Shown here piece by piece: positions 32,496 through 41,346 of a DNA stretch of 64,000 nt (position 1 is the first letter of the stretch; every line of letters starts with the position of its first letter). Where the stretch lies: assembly GCF_000732925.1 (NCBI RefSeq), contig NZ_CP008953.1, forward strand, positions 2,728,001 through 2,792,000, given 5' to 3'. The DNA is from Amycolatopsis japonica. GTDB taxonomy: Bacteria; Actinomycetota; Actinomycetes; Mycobacteriales; Pseudonocardiaceae. The notes beneath the pieces were generated by a model. The model was not told the DNA's origin. It saw only the letters and a list, made by a program, of their open reading frames with translations, and searched no databases. The position numbers and the translations under genes are program-made.

Positions 32496-33803
32496 TCAGC
32501 TACCGGCGATCCCGTCCGGCGGCGGCGCGTCGTTCGCCGCCGAGTCGTTCGCTTCGATGGGGGCGTCGCCGAGGTCGGTCACCAGTACCGGGGTCAGATC
32601 CTTGCCGACGCCTCCCTTGAGTTTGACCACCGACATTCCGGAAATGCCCAGGTGGTTGTCGCCGGTGTAGCGGAACGGCGCCAGGCCCGGTCCCTCGAAC
32701 GCCTTTCCGGACTGCTGGAGCACCTCGACGATCCGTTCCCGCGTCAGGTCCTTTCCGGCCGCCTGCAACGCCTGGACGAACGTGTACGCCTGCGCCATGC
32801 CGTAGATGCGGTAGTTCGTCAGGTCGCCGCCCTTGCCGTGGGCCTTCCAGATGTTCTGCCACAGCTTCGTCCACGCGTTGTCCGGCGCGTCGACCCCGGG
32901 CAGGTATTCGGTGGTGACCACGCCGTCGATGAGCGACGCGCCGTTGGTCACCTTGCCCTCGGAGAACCGCGCGAGCAGGGAACCGACGAGCGCTGGATCG
33001 GAACCGACGTTGCTGTAGAACCACTTCGGCTTGAACCCGATCTTCAGCGAGGCCAGCTGCGAAAGCGCGGTGTACGACGGAACGGTGAAGCCCAGTACCA
33101 GATCCACGCCCGCGGCCTTGAGTTTCGCGATCTGCGGCGCGATGTCGGTGTTGCCCGGCGAGTACTTCGCGACTTCCACGATCTGCTGGCCGAGGTAGCG
33201 CCGCGCGCCCTTCTCGCCGTCGCGGCCGAAGTCGTCGTCCTGGAGGAACAGGCCGACCTTGGCGTTCGGCAGGTTCTTGCGCACCCAGTCGCCGATGATC
33301 TTGCCTTCGATCTCGTAGTCCGGCTGCCAGCCGAAGGTGAACGGCGCCTTCTTCGGGTCGTCGCCCCAGCGCAGCGAACCCGACGACACGAACAGGTCCG
33401 GAACCTTCGAGTTGTTCAGGAAGTCGACGACGGCGCTGTGCGTCGGCGTGCCGAGGCCGCCGACCATCGCGAAGATCTCTTCCTTGAGCACCAGTTCGTT
33501 GGTGACGGCGCTGGTCGTGGTCGGGTTGTAGCCGTCGTCCTTCACCACGAATTCGATCTTGCGGCCGTGGACGCCGCCGTTCGCGTTCACGTAGTCGTAG
33601 TACGCCTGATGTCCACTGGGGATCTCGCTGTAGCCCGGCGCGGCGACGCCCGTCAGCGGGAAATGCGCCCCGATCTTGATGGTCGTGTCGGTGACGCCGA
33701 CCGTCGAGCCCTTCTGGTCGCCCTCGGGTCTGCCGCCCGCGCCGCAGGCGGCGGTGACCGTCACGGCCAGGAAGACGGCCACGGCCTTGGTCCAGCGTTT
33801 CAT
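32496..33803 (-). CDS. livK: branched-chain amino acid-type ABC transporter substrate-binding lipoprotein
   Basis: 435 residues. Lipobox AVTVTAACGAG with C20. The LivK/type I periplasmic-binding fold is shown by IKIGAHFPLTGVAAPGYSEI, GHQAYYDYVNANGGVHGRKI, VVKDDGYNPTTTSAVTNELV, LQDDDFGRDGEKGARRYLGQ and AAGVDLVLGFTVPSYTALSQ. The fifth and last gene of the Liv operon; its ATG 33803 overlaps livM by 4 bp. The ligand could be a branched-chain amino acid, or an aromatic or organic acid given the adjacent fumarylacetoacetase locus (inference). Confidence 0.93.
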   Translation of the reverse strand: MKRWTKAVAVFLAVTVTAACGAGGRPEGDQKGSTVGVTDTTIKIGAHFPLTGVAAPGYSEIPSGHQAYYDYVNANGGVHGRKIEFVVKDDGYNPTTTSAVTNELVLKEEIFAMVGGLGTPTHSAVVDFLNNSKVPDLFVSSGSLRWGDDPKKAPFTFGWQPDYEIEGKIIGDWVRKNLPNAKVGLFLQDDDFGRDGEKGARRYLGQQIVEVAKYSPGNTDIAPQIAKLKAAGVDLVLGFTVPSYTALSQLASLKIGFKPKWFYSNVGSDPALVGSLLARFSEGKVTNGASLIDGVVTTEYLPGVDAPDNAWTKLWQNIWKAHGKGGDLTNYRIYGMAQAYTFVQALQAAGKDLTRERIVEVLQQSGKAFEGPGLAPFRYTGDNHLGISGMSVVKLKGGVGKDLTPVLVTDLGDAPIEANDSAANDAPPPDGIAGS

Positions 33804-34801
33804 GAACTTCGCCTCCAGTGGATGAGTTTCCGCAGCCCGCCGGCGAGGCCCGCCGGTGCGAGCAGCACGATCAGGACGGTGACCAGGCCGTAGATCAACG
33901 GCGCCAGATGCGCGGCCTGCACGTCGGACAGCCCGAGATCCGTTCCCGCGCCGGTCACCAGCGGCGGCAGGAAGGTCAGCAGCGCGGCCCCGGCGAGCGC
34001 TCCGGTGAGGCTTCCGAGACCCCCGAGCACCACCGCGGACACCAGTAACAGCGAGAGCGTCAGCGCGAAACCGCTCGGCGCCGCCAGCCGCGCGGACAAC
34101 GCCATGAGCGCCCCGGCCAGGCCCGCGCATCCCGCGCTGACCACGAACGCCCGCACCCTGGTGCGGCCGAGGTCGATCCCGGCCAGCTCGGCGGCGACGT
34201 CCTCGTCGCGGACCGCCCGCCAGTCGCGTCCGACGCGACCGCGCGACAGGTTCGCCAGCAGGACGAACACGGCGATCACCGCGAACCACGAAAGGTAAGC
34301 GAGGTAACGGATCGACGTGAGGTCCTGGCCGGTGACGAAGTACGCGGCGTCCGCCAGCCAGCCGGGGATCTCCGGCATCCGTACCGGCAAGCCCTGCTCG
34401 CCGCCGAGCGCTTCGCCGAAGAACAACGGGATCCCGGGGACGGCGACGGCCAGCGCGAGCGTCGCCCCGGCGAGATACGGTCCGTGCAGCCTGGCGGCGG
34501 CGACCCCCACGAGCGCCCCGACCGCGAGGGTGATCACCATCGCCAGGAGCAGGATCACCAGAAGTGGCAAGGCATCCGATTTCAGCAGGAGCGCCGTCGA
34601 GTAGGCGCCGACGGCCATCAGCGCGCCGTGTCCCAACGAGAGCTGCCCGTTGAGTCCGGTAAGGACGGTCAGCCCGCCCGCCGCGATCGCGAGATACGCC
34701 ATCGTCGTGAACTGCGCGGTGAGGTACGGCCCGGAGTTCTCCAGCACGAGCACGACGACGACCAACGCGGCGAGCGCACTCAGCAGATGACGGCGCAGCA
34801 C
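33800..34801 (-). CDS. livM: branched-chain amino acid-type ABC transporter permease (LivM)
   Basis: 333 residues with about 9-10 membrane segments (LLSALAALVVVVLVLENSGP; TTMAYLAIAAGGLTVLTGLN). The LivM signature GLNGQLSLGHGALMAVGAYS is present, as is the ATPase-contact region AGIDLGRTRVRAFVVSAGCAGLAGALMA. GTG start at 34801, 1 nt after livH. It pairs with LivH to form the membrane pore. Confidence 0.93.
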   Translation of the reverse strand: MLRRHLLSALAALVVVVLVLENSGPYLTAQFTTMAYLAIAAGGLTVLTGLNGQLSLGHGALMAVGAYSTALLLKSDALPLLVILLLAMVITLAVGALVGVAAARLHGPYLAGATLALAVAVPGIPLFFGEALGGEQGLPVRMPEIPGWLADAAYFVTGQDLTSIRYLAYLSWFAVIAVFVLLANLSRGRVGRDWRAVRDEDVAAELAGIDLGRTRVRAFVVSAGCAGLAGALMALSARLAAPSGFALTLSLLLVSAVVLGGLGSLTGALAGAALLTFLPPLVTGAGTDLGLSDVQAAHLAPLIYGLVTVLIVLLAPAGLAGGLRKLIHWRRSS

Positions 34802-34802
34802 G

Positions 34803-35681
34803 TCAGACCCTCCGTTCGCGAACGCTCGTGAACAGGCCGCCGGGTTTCAGGAGCAGCACCGCCATGAGCAGCGCGAGTGCGGCGAGGGGCACCAGTTCCG
34901 CGCCGACGTAGCCGCTCACCAGGCTCAGCGACAGGCCGAGGACGACGCCGCCGACGACCGCGCCGACCGGGCTGTCCAGCCCGCCGAGCACCGCGGCGAC
35001 GAAGCCGTACACCACCACACCGTCCATATAGGACGGATGGACGAGGCCGCCACCGGCGATCAGCAGACCCGACAGCGAACCGGCGAGCGCGGCCAGCGCC
35101 CAGCCGAGCGTGAGCATCCGCCCGACCCGCACGCCGAGCAGGCGGGCCACCTCGCGGTCGAAGGCCGCGGCCCGCATCCGCAGGCCCAGATCGGTACCGC
35201 GGAACAGCACCACGAGCCCGATCAGCACCACGCCGACGGCGGCGATGGTGAACACGCCGAACCCGGTCAGCGCGATCGTCGTGCCGCCGACCTGGAAACC
35301 GGTGAGCCCGAACGGTGCCGGGAACGACCGGTACCGCGAACCGAACACCAGCGCCGCCAGCGCCTGCAGCACGATGAACAGCCCCAGGGTCAGGATGACG
35401 GCGTTGACCTCGGGTTTCCCCGAAACGAACCGGATCACGAACCGTTCCACGAGCGCGCCGAGTACCAGGCCCGAAAGCAGGGCGACGGCGAAACCCGCCC
35501 AGTACGACCAGCCCGCGTCGATCAGGACGAGCGCGACGTAGGTGGTGATCATCGCCATCGGCGCCTGCGCGAAGTTCACGATCCGCGTCGCCCGCCAGAT
35601 CAGCACGAGCGCCAGCGCGAACGCGGCGTAGACCACGCCCAGCGTCAGGCCGGTGAGCGCGGTGGTGAGCAGTTGCTGCAC
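34803..35681 (-). CDS. livH: branched-chain amino acid-type ABC transporter permease (LivH)
   Basis: 292 residues, about 8 membrane segments. LivH features: LTGLTLGVVYAAFALALVLI, TRIVNFAQAPMAMITTYVAL, the EAA-like RMRAAAFDREVARLLGVRVG and GVVVYGFVAAVLGGLDSPVG. GTG start at 35681, 11 nt after livF. Confidence 0.93.
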   Translation of the reverse strand: MQQLLTTALTGLTLGVVYAAFALALVLIWRATRIVNFAQAPMAMITTYVALVLIDAGWSYWAGFAVALLSGLVLGALVERFVIRFVSGKPEVNAVILTLGLFIVLQALAALVFGSRYRSFPAPFGLTGFQVGGTTIALTGFGVFTIAAVGVVLIGLVVLFRGTDLGLRMRAAAFDREVARLLGVRVGRMLTLGWALAALAGSLSGLLIAGGGLVHPSYMDGVVVYGFVAAVLGGLDSPVGAVVGGVVLGLSLSLVSGYVGAELVPLAALALLMAVLLLKPGGLFTSVRERRV

Positions 35682-35692
35682 GAAGCTCCCTT

Positions 35693-36397
35693 TCAGAATC
35701 CGAGGTAGGCGTGCCGGAGCGCGTCGTCCGCGACGAGCGCGGCCGCGTCCCGCCGGACGACGACCCGCCCGAGGTTGAGCACGACGCCGTGATCGGCGAT
35801 GGACAGCGCGCTGCGCGCGTTCTGCTCGACCAGCACGACGGCCAGGCCTTCGTCGTGGACGAGACCGCGCAGCAGCCCGAAGATCCGCGCCACGATCCTG
35901 GGTGCGAGCCCCAAGGACGGTTCGTCGAGCAGCAGCACCTTGGGCCGGGAGAGCAGCGCGCGGCCGATGACCAGCATCTGCCGCTCGCCGCCGGAAAGGA
36001 CGTGCGCGAGGCCGTTCTTGCGGTCGGCGAGCACGGGGAAGAGGTCGTAGATCCGGCGCAGGTCGGCCGTCGTCACCCGGCCGCGGGCCCCGAGCGCGCC
36101 GAGCCGCAGGTTCTCCTCGACGGTCAGTTCGGCCAGTACGCCGCGGCCTTCGGGAACATGCGCGAGCCCCAGCGCGGGAAGGTCCTCTGTGGACACTCGG
36201 CTCAAGTCTCTGCCGCCGAGACGGACGTGGCCGTCAGAGGGGCGGACGAGGCCGGAGATGGTGCGCAGCAACGTGGTCTTGCCCGCCCCGTTCGCGCCGA
36301 GCACCGCGGTGATCTCGCCTTCGGCGGCCGAAAGGCTCACGGAATCGAGTGCGCGCACCGGGCCGTAGCTCGCCGAGAGTCGCTCAACGGTCAGCAC
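35693..36397 (-). CDS. livF: ABC transporter ATP-binding protein (LivF)
   Basis: 234 residues. Walker A GANGAGKTT, Q-loop region, signature LSGGERQMLVIGRALLSRP, Walker B VLLLDEPSLGLAP and H-loop VVLVEQNAR. The length and the EQNAR motif are typical of LivF. The GTG start at 36397 lies 14 bp inside the 3' end of livG, so translation is coupled. Confidence 0.94.
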   Translation of the reverse strand: MLTVERLSASYGPVRALDSVSLSAAEGEITAVLGANGAGKTTLLRTISGLVRPSDGHVRLGGRDLSRVSTEDLPALGLAHVPEGRGVLAELTVEENLRLGALGARGRVTTADLRRIYDLFPVLADRKNGLAHVLSGGERQMLVIGRALLSRPKVLLLDEPSLGLAPRIVARIFGLLRGLVHDEGLAVVLVEQNARSALSIADHGVVLNLGRVVVRRDAAALVADDALRHAYLGF

Positions 36398-37154
36398 CGG
36401 CCACCTCCTCGCCGAGGTAGGCCGCCTGGACCGCCGGATCGGCGCGGATCTCGTCCGGGGTGCCGCGGGCGATGACCCTGCCGAAGTCCAGCACCACGAT
36501 CTCGTCGCAGACCCCCATCACCAGATCCATATGGTGCTCGACGAGCATCACCGACATGCGTTCGGTGAGACCGCGGACCAGCGTGCCGATCTCGTCGATC
36601 TCCGCCGACGACAGACCGCCCGCCGGTTCGTCGAGCAGCAGCAGGTCGGGTTCGCTGACCAGCGCTCGCGCCAAAGCGACCCTTTTCCTTACCGGGTAAG
36701 GAAGACTGGTGGGGTAGCGCTGGGCGACGTCGGCGATGCCGAAGTCCTCCAGCTGCGTCATCGCCCGCTCGGTCAGGGCCTTCTCGTCCTTCGTCAGCCC
36801 CAGCAGCGAAGACCAGAAGCCGGATTTCGCGTGCCTGCCCGCGCCCACGAGGACGTTCTCCAGCACGGTCATCCGGTCGAACAAGCCGAGTTCCTGCAGG
36901 CCACGCGCGATACCGAGGCCGGCGAGGTGATGCGGGCGCAGCCGCCGCAGTTCCGTGCCGCGCCAGGTCAGCCCGCCGGTGTCCGGCCGGACGAAACCGC
37001 AGGCGACGTTGAACAGCGTGGTCTTGCCGGCCCCGTTCGGGCCGATCGCCCCGAGCACCCGGCCCGGCGCGACGGTCAGGGAGACGTCCGACAACGCGAC
37101 GAGACCACCGAAGGTCACCGATACGCCGGACATCTCGAAGGTCGACAGGGTCAC
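36384..37154 (-). CDS. livG: ABC transporter ATP-binding protein (LivG)
   Basis: 256 residues. Walker A GPNGAGKTTLFNVACGFVRP, LivG-type insert LGIARGLQELGLFDRMTVLE, a degenerate signature LPYPVRKRVALARALVSEP (the usual LS/PYG-x-Q/R form), Walker B LLLLDEPAGGLS and the VEHHMDLVM switch histidine. First gene of the operon, from GTG 37154. A terminator (37180-37205) separates it from the hydrolase upstream. Confidence 0.92.
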   Translation of the reverse strand: MTLSTFEMSGVSVTFGGLVALSDVSLTVAPGRVLGAIGPNGAGKTTLFNVACGFVRPDTGGLTWRGTELRRLRPHHLAGLGIARGLQELGLFDRMTVLENVLVGAGRHAKSGFWSSLLGLTKDEKALTERAMTQLEDFGIADVAQRYPTSLPYPVRKRVALARALVSEPDLLLLDEPAGGLSSAEIDEIGTLVRGLTERMSVMLVEHHMDLVMGVCDEIVVLDFGRVIARGTPDEIRADPAVQAAYLGEEVAGADR

Positions 37155-37179
37155 GCAAGAACTCCCAACGGCGGAAGGG

Positions 37180-37205
37180 GGCCCCGGCGCGGGTGCGCCG
37201 GGGCC
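37180..37205. terminator. hairpin terminator after the PET-hydrolase-like gene
   Basis: Perfect 11-bp stem GGCCCCGGCGC (37180-37190) with its complement at 37195-37205 and a GGGT loop, 8 nt past the stop at 37214 on the - strand and just before livG. It probably isolates the two transcripts. Confidence 0.8.
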
Positions 37206-37213
37206 GAGGACAC

Positions 37214-38071
37214 TCAGGCGTGCGGACACGTGTCCCGGTAGTCGCTGATCGCGCGGTCGTCCGGGGCGGGGCAGAGGAACTGCTCGTAGCGGGTGTCGTT
37301 GTCCACGAACCGCTTCAGCCACGAGATCGTGTACTTGGCCATGGTCGTGTTCGCCGTGTTCGGGAAGAAGTGACTGGCGTTGTCCAGCTCCATGTACGCC
37401 TTCTCCGCCGATGCGGGAATGCTGGTGTAGAACGGGATCGAGTGCGAGGCCACCGGCGCGACCGTGTCGGATTCGCCGCCGATGATGAACGTCGGCACCT
37501 TCAGCGAGGACCACGACTTCTGCGTGTTCCACGGCGCGAGCGGCACCGCCGCCTGCAGCGACGGCCGGTCCTGTGCCGCTTCGAGTGAACCGCCACCGCC
37601 CATCGAATGCCCGGCCACGGCGAGCCGGGAGGTGTCGATGCGGGAGCGGACCGTGCTGCGCTGGGTCAGGTAGTCGAGTGCGGCCAGCAGCTGGTCACCG
37701 CGGCTGTCGGGCTGGTCGTAGATGGTGTTGGTGTCGATCGTGAACACGACGAAGCCTTGCGACGCCAGCCGCGGGCCGATCCACGCGATACTCGACTGTG
37801 TCGCGGTGAATCCCGGCGAGATGGCGACCGCGCCGAACGTGCCCTGCGCGGTGCTGGTGGGGTAGTAGATGGTTCCGCCGCCGAAGCCGGTCACGGCCAG
37901 GCTCGACACGGAGGTCTGCGACACCGCGAAGGAGCCGCGCGAGGCTTCGATGCTGCTTTCGGTCGGGTCCGGTCCTCGTTCGTAGGGGTTCTCGGCGGCG
38001 TAGGCCGTGGGGGCGACAGTGAGTGCCGCGACGGTGGCCAGTCCACAAAGGATCCGGGTCGTACTACGCAT
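37214..38071 (-). CDS. secreted cutinase / polyester (PET) hydrolase-like enzyme
   Basis: 285 residues with a signal peptide (1-25, ending PTAYAA). The mature part starts [20 protein letters not shown] and follows actinobacterial cutinases such as those of Thermobifida nearly word for word: [86 protein letters not shown]. The triad is S156 (GHSMG), D202 (GESDTVAP) and H234 (NASHFFP). C267 and C282 near the C-terminus would form the family disulfide. W180 is the substrate-cleft tryptophan. The usual cleft Tyr is Phe88 here (SPGFTA). It is an alpha/beta hydrolase cleaving polyesters such as cutin. Monocistronic. Confidence 0.93.
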   Translation of the reverse strand: MRSTTRILCGLATVAALTVAPTAYAAENPYERGPDPTESSIEASRGSFAVSQTSVSSLAVTGFGGGTIYYPTSTAQGTFGAVAISPGFTATQSSIAWIGPRLASQGFVVFTIDTNTIYDQPDSRGDQLLAALDYLTQRSTVRSRIDTSRLAVAGHSMGGGGSLEAAQDRPSLQAAVPLAPWNTQKSWSSLKVPTFIIGGESDTVAPVASHSIPFYTSIPASAEKAYMELDNASHFFPNTANTTMAKYTISWLKRFVDNDTRYEQFLCPAPDDRAISDYRDTCPHA

Positions 38072-38211
38072 GGTGCCGTCTCCGTTCGCCGTTGAACACA
38101 GTCCGTGGTGATGGACTCTGACAAACGGACGGAGGCGCCTGCATCGGTGAAATCGCCGGTCTTGGTCCGCGGTCGCCCCCGCCGGGCCGGGCGCCCGTAC
38201 GATCGGCGATC

Positions 38212-38808
38212 GTGAATCCCTCAGCCGAGGACATAGTCCGCGCGGCGGCCCGGTGGATCGATCGCGGTGTCCGCGTCGACACCTCCGCCTTCGCCCAGGA
38301 TCTGGGCATCTCGCGCAGCACCCTGTTCCGTCGCGTCGGAAACCGGGAAGACCTGCTCGGTGATGCCCTCTACTACCTGTCCGAGCGCACCCTGACGGCC
38401 GCCGCGCGCACCTGGGAGCGCGAAGAGGGCGACGTGGTGCGCAACGCGGCCGGCGAACTGCGCTGTCTCGCGATCATGCGGGAATACCGGTCGGTGCTGG
38501 CGGCGAGCGCGGGGTTCCGCCGCTTCCTCGACGACGAGCCGGTGCTGGCGATCAGGCTGCTCACCGACCCGGACGGCCGTGTCCAGCCGAGGGTGATCGC
38601 AGCGCATGTCGAGCTCCTGCGCCGCGACGTCGACGCAGGCGGCTTCGAGCCCAGCGTCGGGCTGGACAGCCTCTGCTACGCCATCGTGCGGCTGGGGGAG
38701 GCGTTCCTGTATTCGGACGTCCTCGCCTCCCGGACCCCCGATCTCGACGCGGCGTCCACGCTGCTCGGAGCGCTGGTGGAAGGACGGGTGCCGAGCAAGA
38801 CCTTGTGA
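38212..38808 (+). CDS. TetR-family regulator (QsdR-like C-terminal domain)
   Basis: 198 residues. The N-terminal TetR HTH (5-55) reads [40 protein letters not shown] and [13 protein letters not shown]. The C-terminal helices match the QsdR-type ligand domain ([40 protein letters not shown]). Divergent from the polyester hydrolase gene across 140 bp, so control of that enzyme is possible. GTG start at 38212 ([12 protein letters not shown]). Confidence 0.88.
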   Translation: MNPSAEDIVRAAARWIDRGVRVDTSAFAQDLGISRSTLFRRVGNREDLLGDALYYLSERTLTAAARTWEREEGDVVRNAAGELRCLAIMREYRSVLAASAGFRRFLDDEPVLAIRLLTDPDGRVQPRVIAAHVELLRRDVDAGGFEPSVGLDSLCYAIVRLGEAFLYSDVLASRTPDLDAASTLLGALVEGRVPSKTL

Positions 38809-38856
38809 AACACTTGCGCCTGGTGTTTCATCGAGAGGGATCTCGAGGAGGCGCGG

Positions 38857-41223
38857 ATGCCTGTGTACCCGTTGCGGGGCAGGGACGACCTCTTCTGCGG
38901 GCTGCGCTCGGCCGCCGGGCGCGCCGTGCTGATCCGCGGCACGGAGGGGCTGGGCAAGTCGGCCCTGCTCGCCGAGCTGCGCGCCACCCTCGGCGTCCGG
39001 CTCGTCGGGGTGCGGGGCCTGCGGGCGGAAAGCACGCTGCCGTACGGTGCCCTGCAGCGGATGTTCGGCGCGTCGGTCTCCAGCGGCGCGGAAGCGCGAG
39101 ACCGGCTCGGCGCCGTCTCGGCTCCGACGATCTGCTGGGTCGACGACGCGCACTGGATCGACCAGGAATCCTTGGCGGCACTGGGTTTCGCCGCCCGGCG
39201 GTTGGCGGGCGCGCCGGTCGGGATGGTGCTCGCGTCGCGATCCGGATCGGACGAGTTCGACTCCGTCGAGCTGCCACCGTTGAGCGAATCCGCCGCCGAT
39301 CAAGTGCTGCGCGACCACGGTGTGCCCGCCGGGGTACGCCCGCAGCTGGTCGAACTGGGCGACGGGAACCCCGCCGATCTGGTCGCACTGGCGGCGTCGC
39401 TTACGTCCGCGCAGGCGGCCGGACGGGAGCCGGTTTCGCCGATCCTGCGTGACCGGCTGCCTCGGTACACGGCCGAGCTCGACGCGATGCCGCTCGACGA
39501 GCGTCTGCGTTTTCTCGGCACCTGTATGGACTTTTCCGCGCGGAAGGCGACTTGGTACGCGGCGGCTTCACCGGCCGACCGGCGGGCGGCGCACGCGCGG
39601 CTGGCCTCGGTCGAGGAGGGGCCGGACGCGCTCTGGCATCGCGCGATGGCGACTGCCACGCCGTCCGAGCCACTCGCGGACGCGCTCGCCGCGGCACCCG
39701 CGATGGATCACGCGGCGGCGGCACGGCATCTCGAACGCGCCGCCGCGCTGACCGCCGATCCGGGATTGCGGGCGGCCCGGCTGCTGGCGGCGGCGGACGC
39801 GGCCTGGCAGGCGGGCAGACCGGGGTGGGCGCGGCTGCTGCTGTCCAGAGCCGACGCCGAACCGGGCGCGGTCGCGTTGCTGCACGGGGAGATCGAGCTG
39901 CGCGACGGCGATCCCGCCGTCGCCACCCACGAACTCGGCACGGCGGCGCGGCTGCTGCCCGATCCGGCCGCCGCGCTGCTGCTGGCGGGCGAGGCGCGGA
40001 GGCTCGGCGGCGACCTCGGTGGCTACCGGGCTTTGGCGCGGACGGTCCCGGCCGGAGAAGGGCTGGCCTTCGCGCATTTCCAGGGTTTGACGTCGGTTTA
40101 CGCCGGTCGGCACGACGCCGCCGTCGTCCCGCTGGAGGAAGCCGTCGCCAAGGGGATGGCCGACACCGACGTCGCCGGAGCCGTCTGGGCCGCCGAAGCG
40201 GCCTTCGCCCGCGGGCACGCGGAACAGGCACATGAGTACGCGGCGGCCGCGGTGAGCCGCGCGCGGCTCGGCAAACGCCACGCCGAACTGCCGTGGGCGC
40301 TGATCTATCTTGCGCTTTCGGCCATCGCGCTCGACCGGATCCCGTGTGCGCGGGCGGCGTCCCGCGACGGCCTGCGCGCGCCCCACAACCTGCGGATGGA
40401 ACACCTGACGTTGCTGGGGCTGGCCGCCGCGCTCCTCGGCGACCGTGCGCCGGAGCTGGACGAGGCGGCCGAGGGCATCGCCGAACGTGGGCTCGGCAGG
40501 CCCGCCGCCGTCGCCGCGTGGGCGTACGCCTGCCTGGACCTGGCCGAGGACCGGCCCGACGACGCGCTGAGCAGACTTGAAGATCTCGCTTCGGGCGTCT
40601 CCGGCGACCAGCCGGTGATCCGCGTGCTGGCCACACCGCAACTCGTCGAGGCGGCTGTCTGTGCCGGACGTCCCGAACGCGCCCGTGCCGCGCTGGAGGT
40701 GTTCGACCGCTGGACGCTGGCCGGGGCGGAACCCTGCTGGCTCGCGTTGAGCCACCGTTGTCACGCGCTGATGGCGTCGGATCCCGGTGTGGCGGAACGA
40801 CATTTCCAGTCGGCCATCGAGGCGCACCGGCGGGCGGGCGGCGCGGTGGAACTCGCCAGGACCAGGTTCGCATACGCCACCTTGTTGCGGCGGCATCGCC
40901 GGACCCGTGACGCCCGCGACCAGTTCCGCGATGCCTTGCGCGGCTTCGAAAACGTCGGCGCGACCCGGTTCGCCGAACGGGCCCGAGCCGGGCTGCGGGC
41001 GGCGGGCGAGACCGTCGACGCTCCGCACCGATCGCTCGCCGGCCTCACGCCGCAGCAGGACGCCATCACCCGGCTGGTGGCGGCGGGGGAGACGAACAAG
41101 GAGATCGCGCGGCGGCTGGTGATCAGCCACCGGACGGTGGACCACCACCTGCGGAACATCTTCACCGCACTGGGGGTGCGGTCCCGCGTGGAACTCGCGC
41201 GCCGCGTCGCCACCGGCGAGTGA
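38857..41223 (+). CDS. LuxR-family regulator of the LAL type (ATPase + TPR + HTH)
   Basis: 788 residues. An N-terminal ATPase with Walker A RGTEGLGKSALLAEL (28-36) and Walker B APTICWVDDAHWIDQESLA, a long TPR-like region (240-700), and a C-terminal LuxR HTH (725-785: LTPQQDAITRLVAAGETNKE; IARRLVISHRTVDHHLRNIF). Somewhat shorter than typical 900-residue LALs. It follows the TetR gene by 48 nt on the same strand. Its target is unknown. Repeat array B follows the stop. Confidence 0.92.
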   Translation: MPVYPLRGRDDLFCGLRSAAGRAVLIRGTEGLGKSALLAELRATLGVRLVGVRGLRAESTLPYGALQRMFGASVSSGAEARDRLGAVSAPTICWVDDAHWIDQESLAALGFAARRLAGAPVGMVLASRSGSDEFDSVELPPLSESAADQVLRDHGVPAGVRPQLVELGDGNPADLVALAASLTSAQAAGREPVSPILRDRLPRYTAELDAMPLDERLRFLGTCMDFSARKATWYAAASPADRRAAHARLASVEEGPDALWHRAMATATPSEPLADALAAAPAMDHAAAARHLERAAALTADPGLRAARLLAAADAAWQAGRPGWARLLLSRADAEPGAVALLHGEIELRDGDPAVATHELGTAARLLPDPAAALLLAGEARRLGGDLGGYRALARTVPAGEGLAFAHFQGLTSVYAGRHDAAVVPLEEAVAKGMADTDVAGAVWAAEAAFARGHAEQAHEYAAAAVSRARLGKRHAELPWALIYLALSAIALDRIPCARAASRDGLRAPHNLRMEHLTLLGLAAALLGDRAPELDEAAEGIAERGLGRPAAVAAWAYACLDLAEDRPDDALSRLEDLASGVSGDQPVIRVLATPQLVEAAVCAGRPERARAALEVFDRWTLAGAEPCWLALSHRCHALMASDPGVAERHFQSAIEAHRRAGGAVELARTRFAYATLLRRHRRTRDARDQFRDALRGFENVGATRFAERARAGLRAAGETVDAPHRSLAGLTPQQDAITRLVAAGETNKEIARRLVISHRTVDHHLRNIFTALGVRSRVELARRVATGE

Positions 41224-41234
41224 CGCTGCCCGTG

Positions 41235-41327
41235 ACTCACGTGCTCAGAGGCGTGACTCGCGTGATTGGAGGCGTAACACGTGAGTTCCGCCTTCAATCA
41301 CGCGAGTTCGGTCTTCAATCACGCGAA
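41235..41327. repeat. palindromic 21-nt repeat array B
   Basis: Two units (41235-41255, 41256-41276; ACTCGCGTGATTGGAGGCG form), a 9-nt spacer ACACGTGAG, then two inverted units (41286-41306, 41307-41327; CTTCAATCACGCGA form). It has the same layout as arrays A and C. It lies between convergent stops of the LAL regulator (41223) and the barrel protein (41347), where it could also act as a two-way terminator. Confidence 0.8.
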
Positions 41328-41346
41328 CTACGGGAACGGTCTCACC

